Below are positions 36,678 to 40,260 of a stretch of 40,260 nucleotides of DNA, piece after piece (the first letter of the stretch is position 1; the number at the start of each line of letters is the position of its first letter). The stretch spans positions 1 to 40,260 of the forward strand of contig NZ_NIZW01000042.1 of assembly GCF_002727185.1 (NCBI RefSeq), given 5' to 3'. This DNA comes from Rhodopirellula bahusiensis. Its GTDB lineage: Bacteria > Planctomycetota > Planctomycetia > Pirellulales > Pirellulaceae. The position numbers were made by a program, and so were the translations under genes. The notes beneath the pieces were generated by a model. That model had not been told where the DNA came from. It was given only the letters and a program-made list of their open reading frames with translations, and made no database searches.

Positions 36678-37076
36678 TCACGCGAACCATTGCTCATCCA
36701 ATTTGAGACCACTTGCATCCCGTTCGCGGCAGGATGGCATGAATTCCAAGTCAATCCTGGCTTCCCTCTGTTGCAGGTCATGAAGAGCCGCAAAGTCGCC
36801 GACCAGAAACGCGGACACTTGATCGGTGTAGGGATGCCAACGGGCACTCTCTTTCAATTCACGTTGTTGCTTTCGCTCTTTTCGCCGGCGAATCTCGGTT
36901 GCCTCGGCCGTCTCTCGCTGCGTCAGATACTCCGGATCGATCGCCGCACATCGCCAATCGACGCCAAAGTGCTTGCAGTACCCTCGCAGCACATTCTTCC
37001 CCGTGTATTCGGGCAACCAAGACTGCGCCGATGCTAGCCTTGCAGCACGCTTCACCCGTTTCACTCTCGGAGGCAA
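36678..37076 (-). CDS. Uncharacterised protein with YTGKNVLRGYCKHFGVD motif
   Basis: A 132-residue basic protein that appears to start at a TTG (37076), since the frame is closed by a stop just upstream. Residues about 20-45 (WLPEYTGKNVLRGYCKHFGVDWRCAA) match a motif I have seen in small uncharacterised proteins of many phyla. A charged helix follows (RRRKERKQQRELKE). The C-terminal half is less typical. No function is known to me. Confidence 0.7.
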   Translation of the reverse strand: MPPRVKRVKRAARLASAQSWLPEYTGKNVLRGYCKHFGVDWRCAAIDPEYLTQRETAEATEIRRRKERKQQRELKESARWHPYTDQVSAFLVGDFAALHDLQQREARIDLEFMPSCRERDASGLKLDEQWFA

Positions 37077-37230
37077 CGATTTCTTTTTTCTTCTTATGGT
37101 TCATTCCGCCCCATCACTGGACGGCACAACGCCCAGCGTGATTCGATATCCAATGGACGTCGTCGTGGTTCGCGGGAGCACTGAAACCAATCGGGGAGGA
37201 CAGCCTGAAGCAAGCCAAGCGTGTCTGCGG

Positions 37231-37848
37231 TCATTCGTCATCCAAATCCCAACGATCAAGTACGTGCGCGTCAGCATCCGGTGGAACGATGAGGTCCGCG
37301 AAAGGATCTCTCGGATCGTCAGCGGTCGTGTAGTCATATTTGAGCATGTTGGGGCGAAACAGCACGTCATGCCCCGCCACAATACGAAAGCCAAGCTCGG
37401 CCAATTCTCGATCTGGTAGCTCGGTGATTCCCCTGATCATGACCGTGGCCGTTTCGTTTGGAAACATGTCACAGATGGAGTCGAGGATCATCTGCTGCCA
37501 GTCTCGCAGCGATGGATGCAGCACGACCTGATGGATGAAGATCAATCCTTGAACTGGATCGTCGAACTCGAAATCCTTCCTGATCCCGGCGAAGTCAATC
37601 GCCGGTTCAATCGTTGACGAATAAACCATCTCCCAGTTCTGCGAGTCGGCATCACAAACATGCACAATGCTCTGCCCCGCGGTCTCGGCGCGTGAGATGT
37701 CGAGGTAGTCGACTGCGACCCTGCCCGCGATGACTTCCTCAGAATCGCCCTCGTCGGTCAAACAGACAACATCGACCACATGCGGCCGGATGTACTGGTT
37801 CGGCTCAAAAGGCTTGGGATGATAAATCGATTTTGTTCGCAGTTTCAT
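37231..37848 (-). CDS. Uncharacterised acidic protein
   Basis: A protein of about 205 residues from the ATG at 37848 (MKLRTKSIYHPKPF), which has a GAGAG site upstream; ATG 37860 is the alternative start. It is acidic with alternating beta- and helix-like stretches (VVDVVCLTDEGDSEEVIAGRVAVDYLDIS, then GLIFIHQVVLHPSLRDWQQMILDSI). The pattern IFIHQVVLHPSLR resembles the core strand of a GNAT acetyltransferase, but the acetyl-CoA loop is not clear. No membrane segment or signal is seen. The function is unknown. Confidence 0.65.
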   Translation of the reverse strand: MKLRTKSIYHPKPFEPNQYIRPHVVDVVCLTDEGDSEEVIAGRVAVDYLDISRAETAGQSIVHVCDADSQNWEMVYSSTIEPAIDFAGIRKDFEFDDPVQGLIFIHQVVLHPSLRDWQQMILDSICDMFPNETATVMIRGITELPDRELAELGFRIVAGHDVLFRPNMLKYDYTTADDPRDPFADLIVPPDADAHVLDRWDLDDE

Positions 37849-38070
37849 TTGCGCTCTCATGAGGGAGACGACTCGGCGGTGTTCGCGTTCAACATAACAA
37901 AGTCAAACGATCACCGCCTCGGATCAATCACGTCATGCGGAATCATCTGTTCAGGCAGGCCCCAGATGGCCTGCCCCAAAGTTAGCATCTCGGCAATTCG
38001 TTCCACAGTTGACTTGAGCCATCCACAGGAAAGACGAAAAACGATCAAACTGCTGCAGCCCCCAACACCC

Positions 38071-38194
38071 CTAGCAGCCTGTTGATTTAGTCGTATACCG
38101 AGTGACAACAATTAGCCGATGGGCGTTAGCCCCGGTTGGCGTCTGACTAACCGCCGCTAACGCGGTGCGGCTCATTAAATCAACAGCCCGCTAG
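38071..38194. repeat. REP/MITE-like inverted-repeat element
   Basis: A 124-bp unit bounded by 19-bp imperfect inverted repeats (38071-38089 and 38176-38194; 17 of 19 match, each ending in TGTTGATTTA read inward). The interior is a set of GC-rich imperfect palindromes with GGCGTTAGCCCCGG and CCGCTAACGCGG. The remainder of the 37861-38416 gap contains no gene I can support. Similar sequences are, by recollection, frequent between Rhodopirellula genes. It is not an attC site, because the core-like GTT and AAC ends face the wrong way. Confidence 0.65.
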
Positions 38195-38416
38195 GGCTAC
38201 GTTTGACTGCTCCCCACCATTTGCTTGACGCGTGATTTTCTGTGGCTGATAATCATGTTCCATGACCCGCGTCGACGCGGCATCTCGAAAAGTCGGCGAC
38301 ACTCTTTCGAGGGTCACCCAAGGGGACGAAGTCCGCGAGATCTCTACCACTTACTCGATACTCACCGTGTCGACGCGGGGTTGATTCGACGCGTGTCACT
38401 GCAGCGGTCGCCCAGA

Positions 38417-39772
38417 TCACTCCAGCTGGTCCGCGCCCCCCAATCGGTCCGCAGGACTCCGCACGCGACTGTTGATTCCAACATCCACGTGCACGTAATT
38501 CATCGTGGTTTCGATATCTCTGTGTCCCATTAACTTCTGAACTGTCGGCAGGTCGGTACCATCTTCAACCAAATGAGTCGCAAAGCTATGCCGCAGCGAG
38601 TGCGGCACTCCGTTCTTGGTGATTCCAGCCGCCCGTTGCGCGGTGCTCAGTGCGTTGGCAAATTGTTGCTCGGCAATATGATGTCGCCAGACAATGCCAC
38701 TTCGCCGATCACGCGCTCGCTGTCGCGAAGGGAACACCCATCGCCATCCGATCTCGCGACCCGCGTTGGGATACTTTCTTGCCAATGCAAATGGTAGATA
38801 CACCTTGTCATAACCTTCTTCTAAGTCCTGGTGGTGCCGCTGAGTCGCCCAAGCAATCTGACGTTGCAAATCAGGAACCACTTCCTTGGGCAAGAACGTC
38901 ATCCGATCTTTTTGCCCCTTGCCGTCGCGTACCAGCAAACGCCCTTCGTCAAACCAGACATCTTTGATGCGCAATCGACGGCACTCTTTGTGCCGAAGCC
39001 CTGATCCGTACATCAGCAGAAACATGATGCGGTGCACGCCAGTCAAATTCTCTAGCAAGTAACCAATCTCTTGACGGCTATACCACACCGGCATCGTCTC
39101 GGGTCGCTTCACGCGAACCGCATTGAGGAATCCGATTCGCACGCCAAGGATGCACTCGTACAAGAACAGCAAGGCGGACCTTGCCTGGGTTTGAGTGCTC
39201 GTTGCCACCTGACCTTCGACAGCCAACTTCGTCAAAAACGATTCGATATCCTTTTGGCCGAACTGTTCCAGCTCGGTCGAGCCGACATGGCTCATGAATC
39301 GCTTGATCCATCGCACATAAGCCTTCTCGGTCGCCATTGAATAATGCAGCACCCGCAGATCAGCTCGCATGGTCTGGATCAGTTTGGGTTCGCTCGGGTC
39401 TTGCTTGCCACGAATTGCCGCGAGTTCCTCCTCGGTTGGCGGCACATCCAAGTCAAAATTGCGTTCCTGCTTGCCCAATTGCGCGAGCTTGGCGACGATC
39501 TGCGTTAAGTCGGGTTCGGAACGTTTCAGCACCGTGTCACGATAGTATTCCAGCGACCGAACTGCCTGCCATCGTTGCCAAGCGGGTGCACCTGACTCAA
39601 GCAACGTTCGCGAGAATCGCAAGGCCGTGTGGTGATTGACGGGCAACTGATCCACCAGGCCTTTTGGGAACGACAAGGCGTAGCGTCGAAGCCACTTCGG
39701 AAACCAAATCCGATCGGACTCCCCGATGTCGTCCGCCACGGCCACCGCACGCTCAAATTCCGCGAGTGTCAT
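38417..39772 (-). CDS. IntI-type tyrosine recombinase with N-terminal extension
   Basis: A 451-residue recombinase from ATG 39772, with AGGA nine bases upstream. The C-terminal 320 residues align by eye with integron integrases: HYSMATEKAYVRWIKRF, the IntI-specific patch YLPFALARKYPNAGREIGWRW, and RSGIVWRHH. The catalytic residues R260, H391, R394, H417 and Y426 are all present (GSGLRHKE, HSLRHSF, MGHRD, MNYVHV). The first 125 residues are extra and look like a second core-binding domain (FPKWLRRYALSFPKGLVDQL, AWQRWQAVRSLEYYRD). No attC sites or cassettes are seen. It is divergent from an IS91-like transposase across the 55-bp repeat array. Confidence 0.92.
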   Translation of the reverse strand: MTLAEFERAVAVADDIGESDRIWFPKWLRRYALSFPKGLVDQLPVNHHTALRFSRTLLESGAPAWQRWQAVRSLEYYRDTVLKRSEPDLTQIVAKLAQLGKQERNFDLDVPPTEEELAAIRGKQDPSEPKLIQTMRADLRVLHYSMATEKAYVRWIKRFMSHVGSTELEQFGQKDIESFLTKLAVEGQVATSTQTQARSALLFLYECILGVRIGFLNAVRVKRPETMPVWYSRQEIGYLLENLTGVHRIMFLLMYGSGLRHKECRRLRIKDVWFDEGRLLVRDGKGQKDRMTFLPKEVVPDLQRQIAWATQRHHQDLEEGYDKVYLPFALARKYPNAGREIGWRWVFPSRQRARDRRSGIVWRHHIAEQQFANALSTAQRAAGITKNGVPHSLRHSFATHLVEDGTDLPTVQKLMGHRDIETTMNYVHVDVGINSRVRSPADRLGGADQLE

Positions 39773-39863
39773 CAAACCGATCCTATTATGAGGCAGCGTT
39801 TCACGAGCTGGGCGAATACAGCAATCTCCATTGGGAGCGCACCGGGCCTCTCGACAGACTATC

Positions 39864-40055
39864 GAGTCAAGTGATATTGGTCAAACAGCCCTACTCAGTA
39901 GGGTCGTATTGTTCGAGCGAGTCAAGTGATATTGGTCAAACGACCGGACTGAGTTGGGGCGTATTACCTGGACGAGTCAAGGGATATTGGTCAAACACCC
40001 CAACTCAGTCTGGGTGTATACTGGGCTTTCCCGAATACGACCCTACTGAGTAGGG
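39864..40055. repeat. Three-copy 55-bp array with conserved hairpins
   Basis: A 23-bp core beginning GAGTCAAGTGATATTGG starts at 39864, 39919 and 39974, an exact 55-bp period; the third has one change. Each core contains GTCAA twice. After each core comes a palindrome around ACTSAGT: CCCTACT/AGTAGGG in unit 1, CACCC..ACT/AGT..GGGTG in unit 3, and a weaker one in unit 2. Outer arm bases differ but still pair in units 1 and 3. The 22 bases at 39889-39910 recur exactly inverted at 40034-40055. The array fills the divergent gap between the recombinase and transposase genes, which holds no other gene. Confidence 0.9.
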
Positions 40056-40118
40056 TTCAATCTATCGTTGTACTGGCCTCTGGAGAACTTCCTTGACGCG
40101 TCACGTTTCTTATAGGCA

Positions 40119-40260
40119 GTGACCTTGTCGCTCGACTTGCAACAGTTGATGCGCAAGCACTACCCCAGACTTGCGAAGTCATATGGGCTCAGCGGTGACA
40201 TGCACCGAGCCGCGTGGGCCATCATGCATTGTCGCACGCGAGAGTTGGGAGGCCATGTCA
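40119..40260 (+). CDS. IS91-family transposase, partial (runs off right edge)
   Basis: The frame begins at GTG 40119, with a stop codon six bases upstream in frame, and continues past the window. The 47 visible residues (LDLQQLMRKHYPRLAKSYGL, then MHRAAWAIMHCRTRELGGHV) match the N-terminal start of IS91/ISCR Y2 transposases, where CRT..LGGH precedes the zinc-finger region. These enzymes move DNA by rolling-circle transposition. The catalytic HUH and tyrosine motifs lie outside the window, so activity cannot be judged. Confidence 0.75.
   Translation, partial: MTLSLDLQQLMRKHYPRLAKSYGLSGDMHRAAWAIMHCRTRELGGHV

Noticed and set aside
36000..38400. Integron cassettes with attC sites next to the IntI-type recombinase
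   Set aside because: No RYYYAAC to GTTRRRY pair in attC orientation was found; the 38071-38194 element has its core-like ends facing the wrong way.
39864..40055. A CRISPR array with 23-bp repeats and 32-bp spacers
   Set aside because: The spacers share the palindromic ACTSAGT motif and are not independent sequences, there are only three repeats, and no cas gene is nearby.
30721..40260. A direct repeat of the tRNA-Pro 3' end marking the right attachment site
   Set aside because: No copy of the tRNA 3' sequence was found in the remaining window, so the far end is probably beyond it.

Overview
The window looks like a chromosome segment of a planctomycete of the Rhodopirellula / Pirellulaceae type. 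The diagnostic pieces are the paired DUF1549/DUF1553 cytochrome-like protein and twin-arginine DUF1501 protein, the alpha-toroid plus DUF4159 protein next to a MoxR ATPase, and a planctomycete-style sigma-like protein. This assignment rests on family knowledge and gene content; no database was searched.

Three zones are visible. (1) Bases 1 to about 6170 are one end of an integrated, probably self-replicating element. Every gene is on the minus strand and several overlap by four bases: tyrosine integrase, an unknown protein, a MerR/excisionase-type protein, two winged-helix proteins and a primase-helicase fusion. An iteron-and-hairpin cluster (682-823) lies directly past the primase stop, followed by a zinc-ribbon protein and two small helix-turn-helix genes. 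The order int, xis-like regulator, primase-replicase, origin resembles phage-inducible satellites. The element abuts a tRNA-Ser(UGA) gene. (2) Bases 6175 to 30720 are core chromosome. They hold two CNNM/CBS membrane proteins and an ABC-2 permease in an overlapping operon, an APS kinase, a possible SUKH-like protein, the DUF1501 and DUF1549/1553 pair, MoxR divergent from a DUF4159 protein, a phosphohexomutase, CorA, SMC, a DUF456 membrane protein, an HNH endonuclease, a coiled-coil protein and tRNA-Pro(UGG). (3) From 30721 to the right edge is a second accessory region anchored on tRNA-Pro. It has a large serine recombinase with a translationally coupled partner, a sparse stretch with small genes and a sigma-like regulator, then an IntI-type tyrosine recombinase divergent from the start of an IS91-family transposase.

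The most interesting signals are: the 55-bp tandem array between the IntI-type recombinase and the IS91-like transposase (39864-40055), where each unit pairs a conserved core with a hairpin whose outer sequence varies while pairing is largely kept; the serine recombinase frame that reads straight through the antisense strand of tRNA-Pro into host DNA; the seven-copy iteron cluster beside the primase; and a pair of mutually exclusive hairpins ahead of the sigma-like gene.
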